Shown here: in pieces, positions 15,440 to 22,818 of the stretch
Layout of the letters: each line of letters starts with the position of its first letter
Position numbering within the stretch: position 1 is the stretch's first letter
Source of the DNA: an uncultured Lachnospiraceae bacterium
Lineage (GTDB): Bacteria > Bacillota > Clostridia > Lachnospirales > Lachnospiraceae
DNA: 24,192 nt
Reading direction: 5' to 3'
Assembly (NCBI GenBank): GCA_947068385.1
Contig: CAMTBF010000004.1
Location: 1 to 24,192, forward strand
Translations under genes and position numbers: made by a program
Notes under the pieces: model-generated
What the model saw: only the letters and a program-made list of their open reading frames with translations
The model's database searches: none
Told to the model about the DNA's origin: nothing

Positions 15440-16138
15440 ATGGAGAAGAATATTCTGGTGTATAACAACAGGACAGGAATCGCAGAGAAGATGGCGCCTC
15501 TGCTCATAGGGGAAGGGCTTTCCGTGCTGGTGGCAGCGGATGTGGATCACCTGCACGCCTTATTGGAGCGGTCGGACATACATCTGATGCTGGTGGACGT
15601 GGAGCTGAACGACAAGGGCTGGGACCGTGGGATAGAGATGATCGCGGGCCTGCGGGCAAAGAGCGCGATCCCTCTGATCGTGGTGTCCGCCCAGTCCGCG
15701 GAGACGGCGAAGATCATGGCGCTGGAGGCAGGGGCGGACGACTATGTGACGGCGGACTGCAACCCCCTGGAGCTCCTGGCCAGGATTAAGTCCCAGCTGC
15801 GCAGGTATACTCAGCTTGTGAACATGTGCGCCAATATCGACAGGATCTACCGGGTGGACGACCTGGTGATAGACGATACCCAGAGGAAGGTCACCGTGGA
15901 GGGGAGGAGCGTGCGCCTGACCCCCATCGAGTACAAGATCCTGCGCTTCCTGGTGCAGCAGCGGGGGAAGGTGTTCTCCAACAGCCAGATTTACGAGAAC
16001 ATCTGGCATATGCAGGCAATCGGCGCGGACAATACCATCGCGGTACATATCCGCCATATCAGGGAGAAGATCGAGAAGAACCCCAAGGAGCCCAGGTATC
16101 TGAAGGTGGTCTGGGGAAACGGGTACAAGGTGGGCTGA
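15440..16138 (+). CDS. OmpR/PhoB-family response regulator with degenerate receiver
   Basis: A 232-residue two-domain regulator. Residues 1-118 form a receiver and 140-232 an OmpR-type winged-helix DNA-binding domain (RSVRLTPIEYKILRFLVQQRGKVFS, with NTIAVHIRHIREKIEKNP as recognition region and wing). The domain is VanR-like. The receiver keeps the phosphoacceptor-position Asp53 (LMLVDVEL) and Ser83. However, the acidic pair after strand 1 is Asn9-Asn10 (LVYNN instead of VDDE), and the conserved Lys of the TKPF motif is missing (TADC, Ala105). Standard Mg2+-dependent phosphorylation is therefore doubtful. No histidine kinase gene is next to it. It follows the anti-sigma gene by 66 nt and meets the glycosyltransferase gene convergently with a 6-nt gap. 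Confidence 0.93.
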   Translation: MEKNILVYNNRTGIAEKMAPLLIGEGLSVLVAADVDHLHALLERSDIHLMLVDVELNDKGWDRGIEMIAGLRAKSAIPLIVVSAQSAETAKIMALEAGADDYVTADCNPLELLARIKSQLRRYTQLVNMCANIDRIYRVDDLVIDDTQRKVTVEGRSVRLTPIEYKILRFLVQQRGKVFSNSQIYENIWHMQAIGADNTIAVHIRHIREKIEKNPKEPRYLKVVWGNGYKVG

Positions 16139-16144
16139 CAGCGT

Positions 16145-17707
16145 TCACTGCGGCGCTGCGTAGTAGAGGCAGTGATAGGGGTATTCCACGATCTGCCAGG
16201 TGTGTCCCGTGTCCTCGATGGAGGAGCGCAGGGCCGTGTTGTTCTTCAGGATGATGTAAGCGTTTCCGGGGGTGAAGGCCGTATCCTCGGTTATCCGGAA
16301 ATGCAGCGCCCCATAGCCCTCCTGGTGGGCGGTCTCCGCGACCTTGTAGGGGGACTCCGGGAAGAAGAGGGTATAGAATTCGTCCACGCCGGCGTAGTCC
16401 ATATGGATTTCCCGGATCCCCGGCAGGGATCTGGCATATTCTACGGCATCGTTGGCGGGCACGAACTGGGGGATGGCCTCCGCCGGGGAATAGGACGTGA
16501 AATAGTAGCCGATGAACATGGCCGCGCTGAGCAGGTAGACCACGCCCAGCGCGGCATAAAGGTATTTCCCCAGGGATTTCGCGAAGCGGCACGCGGCCAG
16601 GATGCCGTCCACCAGGAAATACAGGTAGGCGATGAACAGATAATTGGCGCGGTAGAGATAGCCCCGGGAGAAGCCGATGGCCACAAGCCCTGCCGTGTAG
16701 AAGGACAGGAACAGGAAGCCGTGGCTGTACGCCCGTTTCCGGAAGGAGGAAAGGCACTGGCGGCAGGACGCCGCGAAGCCGATCAGGACAAAGGGGATGG
16801 AGACGGGGTACAGGGTATAGAACCCGTCCAACGCGTCCAGGGGACGGCCGTCATGGGTCAGGGTGTATTTCAGGATATCGACGATATTGTTCCTGAAATT
16901 CGTGAAGGAGATGTCCGCCAGCCGGGAGGAGGCGGTGGGGGAGAGGGTGAAGCCCAGGAGCTTTATGGACGGCAGGCCGAACACCATCGTCCCGATGAAG
17001 AGCAGCACGGGGAGCGCGGCGACGCATACCAAAGCGGCGGACAGCAGGGCCCGCCGGAGCGTGATCTTGCGGCACCACAGCATGTACAGGGTGATCAGGC
17101 ACAGGAAGATGGGCACTACGAAATAGCTCAGCGCGTAAGAATACATCACCATGCCGAAAGCCGCGCTGTACGCGATGAGCCAGGACAGCCTGCCGCTCCT
17201 TACATACCTGGCCAGCAGATAGAGCGCCACCGTGGAGCAGCCCAGCATGAGGTTGCAGTCCAGGGCATAGCGGCCATGCATGATGAAATAGGGACAGAAG
17301 GTCAGGAGGAGGGCGCCCGTGAGGGCGGCCTTCTTGCTTTCGTACACCACCTCCAGCAGCGCGGTGCCGAAGACCACCACCACCATGCTGGAGAGGAGCC
17401 CCGGAAGCCGCAGGAGCGTCAGGTTCAGGGAGCCCCTGCCCAGGGTCCTGATCAGGATGACTACGAGATAAGTATACAGAGGGCTCTGCCCGCCGCCGAA
17501 GTTCTCGGGATAGATGGGCATCTCGTTGAAATACCTGTCTATCCCGTAGTTCGCCAGACACCATGCGTTGCGGCCCAGCCCGGCTTCATCGATGTGCACG
17601 ATGTCGGGGATCTCCGCGATGCGCCAGGCCCGCAGGAACAGCGCTGCGGCAAAAATGATGAGCATGCAATAGAAATATCCGTGCTGTGACGCTTGTATCC
17701 GGCGCAT
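16145..17707 (-). CDS. Membrane glycosyltransferase, GT39/ArnT-like (GT-C fold)
   Basis: A 520-residue multi-pass membrane protein. After a first membrane segment (CMLIIFAAALFLRAW) comes the acidic motif of GT-C enzymes, HIDEAGLGRNAW with Asp40-Glu41, then YFGGGQSPLYTYL-like sequence and many hydrophobic segments. The last ~110 residues form a soluble, probably extracellular domain. Such enzymes use lipid-phosphate sugars to glycosylate proteins or cell-envelope lipids; donor and acceptor are not readable. The frame stays open upstream to 17818 inside pyrF, but the ATG at 17707 is preceded by AAAGGAAG at 9 nt, so I use it. It follows pyrF by 35 nt and is probably co-transcribed with it. Confidence 0.82.
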   Translation of the reverse strand: MRRIQASQHGYFYCMLIIFAAALFLRAWRIAEIPDIVHIDEAGLGRNAWCLANYGIDRYFNEMPIYPENFGGGQSPLYTYLVVILIRTLGRGSLNLTLLRLPGLLSSMVVVVFGTALLEVVYESKKAALTGALLLTFCPYFIMHGRYALDCNLMLGCSTVALYLLARYVRSGRLSWLIAYSAAFGMVMYSYALSYFVVPIFLCLITLYMLWCRKITLRRALLSAALVCVAALPVLLFIGTMVFGLPSIKLLGFTLSPTASSRLADISFTNFRNNIVDILKYTLTHDGRPLDALDGFYTLYPVSIPFVLIGFAASCRQCLSSFRKRAYSHGFLFLSFYTAGLVAIGFSRGYLYRANYLFIAYLYFLVDGILAACRFAKSLGKYLYAALGVVYLLSAAMFIGYYFTSYSPAEAIPQFVPANDAVEYARSLPGIREIHMDYAGVDEFYTLFFPESPYKVAETAHQEGYGALHFRITEDTAFTPGNAYIILKNNTALRSSIEDTGHTWQIVEYPYHCLYYAAPQ

Positions 17708-17742
17708 AAGCCTGTTCTTCCTTTCCGATTTCTGGTTTTCCG

Positions 17743-18690
17743 TCAACCGATCCCCAGCGCAGTCCCGATGTCCTCCCGCATGGCCAGCACTGCCGCCCTG
17801 GAGGCGTCCGCATAGCACTGGCCGCCGAAGCGGGCATACTGCTCCTGCTGGTAGGCCGCGATGATGCCCCTGGAGGAATTGACGATGGCGCCTAAGCCAT
17901 CCCTGTCGAAGAAGTGCACCAGATCCGCGCCCTTGCCGCCCTGTGCGCCATAGCCGGGCACCAGGATGAAGGACTTGGGCATGATCTCCCGCAGGATCCG
18001 TCCCTGCTCCGGATAGGTGGCGCCCACCACTGCGCCCACATAGCTGTAGTCGCCGGTTTCAGGCATGTGCTCCCGGGCCCATGCCGCCACCATGCCGCCT
18101 ACGATCTCATAGAGGGGCTTCTCCCCGCCCGCATCGTCCTTCACCATACGGTCCTGCAGCTCGCCGCTGCTGGGATTGGAGGTCTTCACCAGGACGAAGA
18201 TGCCCTTCTTCTCCTCGTCGCATACCTTCAGGAAAGGCTTCACGCCGTCGGAGCCCAGATAGGGGTTCACGGTGGCGAAATCCTCGTCGAAGCCATAGTG
18301 CAGGCTGTCTCCTGTCCGCACCTTTCCCAGATGCCCTACCGCGTAGGCCTCCGAGGTGGAGCCGATGTCGCCCCGCTTCACGTCGCCGATGACCACAAGG
18401 CCTTTCTCCTTGCAGTAATCCACAGTCTTCTTGAAGGCCGCCAGGCCCGGGACGCCGAACTGCTCGTACATGGCGATCTGGGGCTTCACCGCGGGCACCA
18501 GGTCGTAGATGGCGTCCACGATGCCCTTGTTGTACTGCCAGATGGCCTCCGCCGCGCCCTCCAGGGTCTCGCCGTGTTCGGCGAAGGCGGCTTTCCGGAT
18601 ATGCTCCGGCACGAATTTCATCATGGGATCTAAGCCTACCACGATAGGCGCTTTCATCTTCTGGATCTTCGCAATCAGCTTGTTAATCAT
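17743..18690 (-). CDS. pyrF: Orotidine 5'-phosphate decarboxylase (type 2)
   Basis: A 315-residue OMP decarboxylase that makes UMP in the last step of pyrimidine synthesis. The N-terminal VVGLDPMMKFVPEH and the catalytic DVKRGDIGSTSEAYA (Lys-Asp...Asp array) are intact. NPYLGSDGVKPFL, VLVKTSNPSSGELQD, VGATYPEQ and PGYGAQGG also fit the long type 2 enzymes (about 300 aa) rather than the ~230-aa type 1. GAGGAA lies before the ATG. No other pyr gene is adjacent, although Clostridia often have pyrF with pyrK, pyrD and pyrE; its downstream partner is a glycosyltransferase. Confidence 0.96.
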   Translation of the reverse strand: MINKLIAKIQKMKAPIVVGLDPMMKFVPEHIRKAAFAEHGETLEGAAEAIWQYNKGIVDAIYDLVPAVKPQIAMYEQFGVPGLAAFKKTVDYCKEKGLVVIGDVKRGDIGSTSEAYAVGHLGKVRTGDSLHYGFDEDFATVNPYLGSDGVKPFLKVCDEEKKGIFVLVKTSNPSSGELQDRMVKDDAGGEKPLYEIVGGMVAAWAREHMPETGDYSYVGAVVGATYPEQGRILREIMPKSFILVPGYGAQGGKGADLVHFFDRDGLGAIVNSSRGIIAAYQQEQYARFGGQCYADASRAAVLAMREDIGTALGIG

Positions 18691-18734
18691 TCGTTTCCTC
18701 TTTCTGCGCGGCTTGGCCCGCTTTTTCTACACAC

Positions 18735-18763
18735 ATCTTATCACCTTGGCGGCCCAAAGTCAA
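18735..18763 (-). promoter_or_regulatory. Promoter of pyrF
   Basis: On the minus strand TTGACT (complement of 18758-18763), a 17-bp spacer and TAAGAT (complement of 18735-18740). Directly upstream of its -35 lies the palindrome ATGCGCGCAT (18763-18772), with a further GCGCAT at 18780-18785, a possible operator. No PyrR attenuator was recognised in the ~45-nt leader. Confidence 0.7.
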
Positions 18764-18835
18764 TGCGCGCATACGCTTTGCGCATGTATGGAATCCCGGG
18801 AAATTTGGGAAACTTAAAATATGCGGATAAAAATA

Positions 18836-18863
18836 TTGGATGTGTAAAACGGTATTTTATAAT
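18836..18863 (+). promoter_or_regulatory. Promoter of the XRE regulator gene
   Basis: TTGGAT (18836-18841), a 16-bp spacer and perfect TATAAT (18858-18863), about 70 bp before the start codon. It is divergent from the pyrF promoter. Confidence 0.65.
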
Positions 18864-18933
18864 CCGCAGAATCTTTTAGAATAAGAGCGGAGCGCGCAGA
18901 ATTCCTGCGGCAAAGAGGAGGATTGGGTAATTC

Positions 18934-19311
18934 ATGAGAGAAATCGGCGACACATTGTCGGATCTACGAAAGGAAAAAGGCCTGGGCCAGAAGGAACTGG
19001 CCTCTCTTCTGAACCTTTCTGTGGGAACCATCTCCAACTACGAGAACGGCGTGCATGCTCCGGACCTGAACACGCTGTGCAGGCTGGCGGAATTCTTCCA
19101 TGTGACCACGGATTATCTGCTGGGGCGCACGGAGTACCGCTGCCCGCCTGAAATCCTGAGCCGTTACGTGGCCCTGGACTACACCGCCCAGGACATCGTC
19201 AACACCGTCCTGTCCCTGGACGCGGGAGCCCAGGCCACCATCGTGGACTTCGTGAGATACATGAAGCATCTGCACTCTTCGAAGGCCTCCCGCAGTCAGA
19301 CTTCAATATGA
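18934..19311 (+). CDS. XRE-family (Cro/CI-type) transcriptional regulator
   Basis: A 125-residue DNA-binding protein. Residues 5-60 form the HTH_3 domain: LRKEKGLGQKELASLLNLSVGTISNYENGVHAPDLNTLCRLAEFF, followed by the typical TTDYLLGRTE. The remaining ~60 residues (LDAGAQATIVDFVRYMKHL) look helical and may mediate dimerisation or sensing; no known sensor domain is evident. AGGAGG precedes the ATG by 12 nt. It stands alone, divergent from pyrF and convergent with the ABC exporter operon with a single base between stops, so neither side has a separate terminator. Target genes are unknown. Confidence 0.9.
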   Translation: MREIGDTLSDLRKEKGLGQKELASLLNLSVGTISNYENGVHAPDLNTLCRLAEFFHVTTDYLLGRTEYRCPPEILSRYVALDYTAQDIVNTVLSLDAGAQATIVDFVRYMKHLHSSKASRSQTSI

Positions 19312-19312
19312 A

Positions 19313-20887
19313 TCAGGCCTCAATGTGATAGAAATTCAGCGTGGCGATCACCATATAAATGACCGTGAACAGCCCAAGGAACAGATCCATGATTCCCAGG
19401 GCCATCAGCCTTCCGCCTACGGCCATGCCCATGACGGCCCCCATCACGGCCGCGCCAATGGCGATGCTCAGGAGGAGCATCTGCATCAGCTGCCTGGCCG
19501 TGGCCCCCAGGGCGCTGCCCGTGAGGATCTGGGCCACCGCCAGGGAGTACAGCTTGCCCGCGGACATCAGGACATAGAAAAGGACGCAGAGCAGGGCCTC
19601 GGGCAGGGCCAGGCCCATGACCAGGGCGCAGGGCGCCATCATGAGGCAGCCGTTCACCAGGGCCTGTACATGCTGCATCATGGTAGCGGCCATGAGCTTG
19701 CGGAAGGGGCTGTCCGGCAGCAGGTAGGTATAGGGGGATTTCAGCTCCTTTGCCCACTTCCCGCCAAAGCCCGCGAAGATGAAGATCATATAGGCCGCCA
19801 CTGCGGGCAGCACCAAGGCCCGGTAGGGATCCAGCGCGCCGAAGCCGCCCTCTTTCCGATACAGGTACGCCACCGCCGCGCCCGCCAGGACGGCGACGAC
19901 GGTGCTGATGTCGAAGATGAAGTATCTGCTCTTCTTGTACTCCAGGAGCTGTCTGTAGAACAGGGCGCTGGCCCCGTGGCCCCGCCAGCGGATCCGGGCC
20001 TTGCCGAACCTTTCCTTTTTCCCCAGCCGCTTGACATTGCCCTGCCTGCGGCTCTCCAGGACTTCCTCGTAGTCCTCCGCGAACTTCATGGCATCCTCGT
20101 AGAAGCCCCCCTTGCAGTCCATCCGCCACGCCGCCGCCACTACGGCAATCAACAGCAGCCCATAGCAGGCCGTCCCCGCCACGTTCACCGTGGTGGCCCC
20201 CACGAACAGCAGATGCACTGCCGCGATGTACCAGCCGACCAGAGGCACCAGCTGGATCATGTCGCTGTGCAGGAAACGGGACAGGGCGTCCATGCTCAGG
20301 CCCTCCTGGAGGTACGCGTAGACCCCCATCCCCAGAAGGATGACTACAAGTCCGTAAGCCGCCTTGATTACCATGCCCTGCTGCCTCTCCCGGATCCGCT
20401 CCGAGCCGTAGAGCAGGAGCATGATGCCGGCCTCCAGCAGGTTCTCGACGAAAATGGAGAAGACGAAATACACCGCCAGGCGCCAGCCCTCCACATGGAA
20501 CAGGGTGCCGCCGCAGACCACGGCGAAGAGGTTCAGCAGGACCTGCATCAGCAAAGTCTTCAGATGGGCGTACAGCAGCACCCGCTTCGGGCTGATGGGG
20601 GCGGGAAAGAGGAAGTGCACGTCGCTGTGGCGGTACACCAGCCCCCTGCGCTTTGCGTAGGCGATCAGATTGGCGGGGATGAGCCAGAAGCTCAGCACGG
20701 TCAGCACGCCTGCCATGTCCCGGGCGGAGTCCAGGCCCGTCCCCTGCATGACCACCTTCAGGGAGGCGGGGAGCGCCAGGAAGTAGAACAGCAGCAGGGC
20801 CAGGTACAGATAGGTCACAGGCTTTTTCAGGGCCATCTTCGTCCGGTTGATCAGTGTCCTTTTGTAGAGATATCCTATCGCTCCCAT
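19313..20887 (-). CDS. ABC exporter permease (putative ABC exporter family)
   Basis: A 524-residue integral membrane protein with about 12 hydrophobic segments in two groups, split by a cytoplasmic charged region (about 255-310: EDYEEVLESRRQGNVKRLGKKERF). It resembles the 'putative ABC exporter' permeases of Lachnospiraceae, with RRGLVYRHSDVHFLFPAPISPKRVLLYAHLK as a conserved cytoplasmic loop near residue 85-115. The start overlaps the ATPase gene end by 13 nt, which shows translational coupling. Together they should form an ABC exporter of unknown cargo. The gene ends one base from the convergent XRE gene. Confidence 0.85.
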   Translation of the reverse strand: MGAIGYLYKRTLINRTKMALKKPVTYLYLALLLFYFLALPASLKVVMQGTGLDSARDMAGVLTVLSFWLIPANLIAYAKRRGLVYRHSDVHFLFPAPISPKRVLLYAHLKTLLMQVLLNLFAVVCGGTLFHVEGWRLAVYFVFSIFVENLLEAGIMLLLYGSERIRERQQGMVIKAAYGLVVILLGMGVYAYLQEGLSMDALSRFLHSDMIQLVPLVGWYIAAVHLLFVGATTVNVAGTACYGLLLIAVVAAAWRMDCKGGFYEDAMKFAEDYEEVLESRRQGNVKRLGKKERFGKARIRWRGHGASALFYRQLLEYKKSRYFIFDISTVVAVLAGAAVAYLYRKEGGFGALDPYRALVLPAVAAYMIFIFAGFGGKWAKELKSPYTYLLPDSPFRKLMAATMMQHVQALVNGCLMMAPCALVMGLALPEALLCVLFYVLMSAGKLYSLAVAQILTGSALGATARQLMQMLLLSIAIGAAVMGAVMGMAVGGRLMALGIMDLFLGLFTVIYMVIATLNFYHIEA

Positions 20888-21603
20888 GCCTGCCTCCCGT
20901 CTTCCCGGGGACGGTCCTGGCCCGTGACGGAGAAGTACAGCTCCTCCAGGTCCTCATTGGCCAGGGCCTCCCTGGCGTAGGTTCCCAGGATATGCCCCCT
21001 GTCCATCACGAAGGTCACGTCCCACAGCTCCTTCACCATCTCCAGCATATGGGTGCTGATCAGCACCGTGCAGCCCTGGGCCTTCAGCTCCAGGATCTGG
21101 GCCTTCAGCTCCTTGATGGCCGCCGGATCCAGGCCCACCATGGGCTCGTCCAGCAGGATCACCTTCGGCCGGATGACCAGGGCGCAGCAGATGCTGACCT
21201 TCTGCATCATCCCCTTGGACAGCTCGCTGCCCAGCTTGTCCAGCTTGTCGGTGAGCTCGAACCGCCGGAAGAGGGAAGCGGCCTCCTCCTCGGAAAGGGG
21301 GATCCCGTAGGCCCTGCTGATGAATTCCAGATGCTCCCGCACGGTGAGGGCCTCGTACAGATAGGGGAGCTCCGGCACGTAGGCGAAGGATCTCTTTGCC
21401 TCCATGGTATGGGAATCCCGGCCCTGGATGCGGATTGTGCCCTTGAACCGCAGCAGCCCCGCGATGCTCTTGATGACGGTGGACTTCCCCGCCCCGTTGG
21501 GGCCCAGCAGTATCCCGACCCGCCCGTCCGGCACGGTGAAGCCGATGTCGTCCGCGGCCAGGGTCTTTCCGTATTTTTTGGTCAGATGCATGACTTCCAG
21601 CAT
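20875..21603 (-). CDS. ABC transporter ATP-binding protein
   Basis: A 242-residue ATPase with all core motifs: Walker A GPNGAGKST near residue 34-42, Q-loop region YVPELPYLYEALT, signature ELSKGMMQKVS, Walker B VILLDEPMVGLDP, and H-loop LISTHMLEM. The KGM variant of the signature and the short length fit the exporter-type CcmA/YhaQ group that pairs with separate membrane permeases. It sits between traX-like (17 nt gap) and the permease (13 nt overlap), and energises the latter. AGGGAGGGCAGG provides the ribosome binding site. Confidence 0.95.
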   Translation of the reverse strand: MLEVMHLTKKYGKTLAADDIGFTVPDGRVGILLGPNGAGKSTVIKSIAGLLRFKGTIRIQGRDSHTMEAKRSFAYVPELPYLYEALTVREHLEFISRAYGIPLSEEEAASLFRRFELTDKLDKLGSELSKGMMQKVSICCALVIRPKVILLDEPMVGLDPAAIKELKAQILELKAQGCTVLISTHMLEMVKELWDVTFVMDRGHILGTYAREALANEDLEELYFSVTGQDRPREDGRQAWER

Positions 21604-21620
21604 ATGTTCCTGCCCTCCCT

Positions 21621-22637
21621 CTACAGCAATGTGACGCCGCCCAGGCCCATCAGCACGGCGATGAGGTACAGCAGGGCCAGATGCGCCGGGTAGAACGCGT
21701 AAAAGAAATATTTCATCTTAAGCCCCCGCCTGCCATTGTACAGGGCGATGGGGATGATGGCGAAGAAGGCCGGGAGCTCCGTCAGGCTCATGACGGACAG
21801 CACCGCGCAGCCCGCCGCCATGGACAGCGCCTTGCGCCTGCGCAGCAGGTACATCACCGCGATGGTCAGCACCCCCATTCCGGCGTAGTCCGTGCGCAGC
21901 AGCTCCGCCCCGATCATGCACAGCGCCAGCGCCGTCATGTCGGCACAGACCGTCTGGAGCCGGCGCAGGCCCCTGCGCATCCCATAGAAGAAGTAGCAGG
22001 TGACAGCCGCGCCCAGCCCCAGGGCGCAGAAGAGGATGCGGTTCTCCGCATTCAGGGGATCCAGCAGGTCGCCTACAGCCAGATAGGCGACGGGGAGGAT
22101 CGTGCCTGTGGCCAGGAAGGCCATCCGCAACGGCGCGGGCAGATTCTTCTCCGTCCTCTGCCCGGCCTTCTCGAAGAAGCCGAAGGCACAGAGCGCCAGC
22201 AGGCCCAGCAGCAGCGTGAAGTATACGTTCTGATATCCCAGGTTGGACACCTGGCCGCATATGGCCAGGTTAAAGGGTATCTCTGAAATCAGGGCGAACA
22301 GCCCCAGGCGCAGGGCGTATTTTTTCACATTCTTTGTCCGCTGGTACCCCTCCGCCAGCAGGAAGCAGAAAATAGGGAAGCCCAGACGCCCGATGTCCCG
22401 CATGAGATAGTAGGCGGTGTACAGGGACGCATGCTCCTGCTGCCAGGCCAGGGCAGTCCCGGCGGCCTGGGCTGTCTGTATGCCGGATATCAGGTATCTG
22501 ACGAGCACTGCCGCCGCCGCGTGGTCGATCAGCATGGCGATGACGGCGATGATCTTGATGGTGCTGCCGCTGAGCCCGGCTGTCCTGGCGGGCTGGGGGG
22601 CGGCGGGGGAGATGGTTTCCTTCTGTGTATTTTCCAT
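21621..22637 (-). CDS. TraX-family membrane protein
   Basis: A 338-residue polytopic membrane protein. It has the TraX family marks: KIIAVIAMLIDHAAA in the first membrane segment, RDIGRLGFPIFCFLLAEGYQRTKN, RLGLFALISEIPFNLA, and the C-terminal KYFFYAFYPAHLALLYLI. F-plasmid TraX acetylates pilin, but chromosomal Firmicute homologues are widespread and their acceptors are unknown. No conjugation genes are nearby, so a transfer role is unlikely. The first ~24 residues are a polar Ala/Pro-rich tail. It is the first gene of a minus-strand operon with the ABC exporter and has its own promoter. Confidence 0.88.
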   Translation of the reverse strand: MENTQKETISPAAPQPARTAGLSGSTIKIIAVIAMLIDHAAAAVLVRYLISGIQTAQAAGTALAWQQEHASLYTAYYLMRDIGRLGFPIFCFLLAEGYQRTKNVKKYALRLGLFALISEIPFNLAICGQVSNLGYQNVYFTLLLGLLALCAFGFFEKAGQRTEKNLPAPLRMAFLATGTILPVAYLAVGDLLDPLNAENRILFCALGLGAAVTCYFFYGMRRGLRRLQTVCADMTALALCMIGAELLRTDYAGMGVLTIAVMYLLRRRKALSMAAGCAVLSVMSLTELPAFFAIIPIALYNGRRGLKMKYFFYAFYPAHLALLYLIAVLMGLGGVTLL

Positions 22638-22672
22638 GGGAAGATGCCTTTCTGTTGTATGGTTCTAATCAT

Positions 22673-22701
22673 ACAATAAACGCTGCGCAGGAATCTGTCA
22701 A
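22673..22701 (-). promoter_or_regulatory. Promoter of the TraX-ABC exporter operon
   Basis: On the minus strand a perfect TTGACA (complement of 22696-22701), a 17-bp spacer and TATTGT (complement of 22673-22678), about 36 bp before the TraX start. Confidence 0.75.
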
Positions 22702-22755
22702 TAGGTATCCTACACAGAAAAGATTTTCCCGGGAGGAGAAAATCGTCCCAGCTTA

Positions 22756-22771
22756 TTGACAATCGTTCTCT
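22756..22771 (+). promoter_or_regulatory. -35 element overlapped by a Fur/Zur-like motif
   Basis: A perfect TTGACA (22756-22761) precedes the metallochaperone gene, though the matching -10 is weak (GAAAAT near 22779-22784). The 15-mer from 22757, TGACAATCGTTCTCT, agrees with the Fur-family 7-1-7 dyad TGATAATNATTATCA at 10 of its 14 defined positions. Binding of a Fur or Zur repressor here would block the -35. The match is by eye and moderate. Confidence 0.4.
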
Positions 22772-22818
22772 TTTGGAGGAAAATAGAGAGAAATGGTTTC
22801 AAAGAAAGGATGGTCAGA

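Noticed and set aside
16172..17689. 505-codon plus-strand frame inside the glycosyltransferase gene
   Set aside because: Gly/Gln/Glu/His-rich shadow with no domain; the minus-strand frame has membrane segments, a ribosome binding site and the GT-C motif.
19320..20980. Two more frames of about 550 codons (one on each strand) over the exporter permease
   Set aside because: Both are compositionally odd shadows. The chosen minus-strand frame gives a coherent 12-segment membrane protein coupled to the ATPase.
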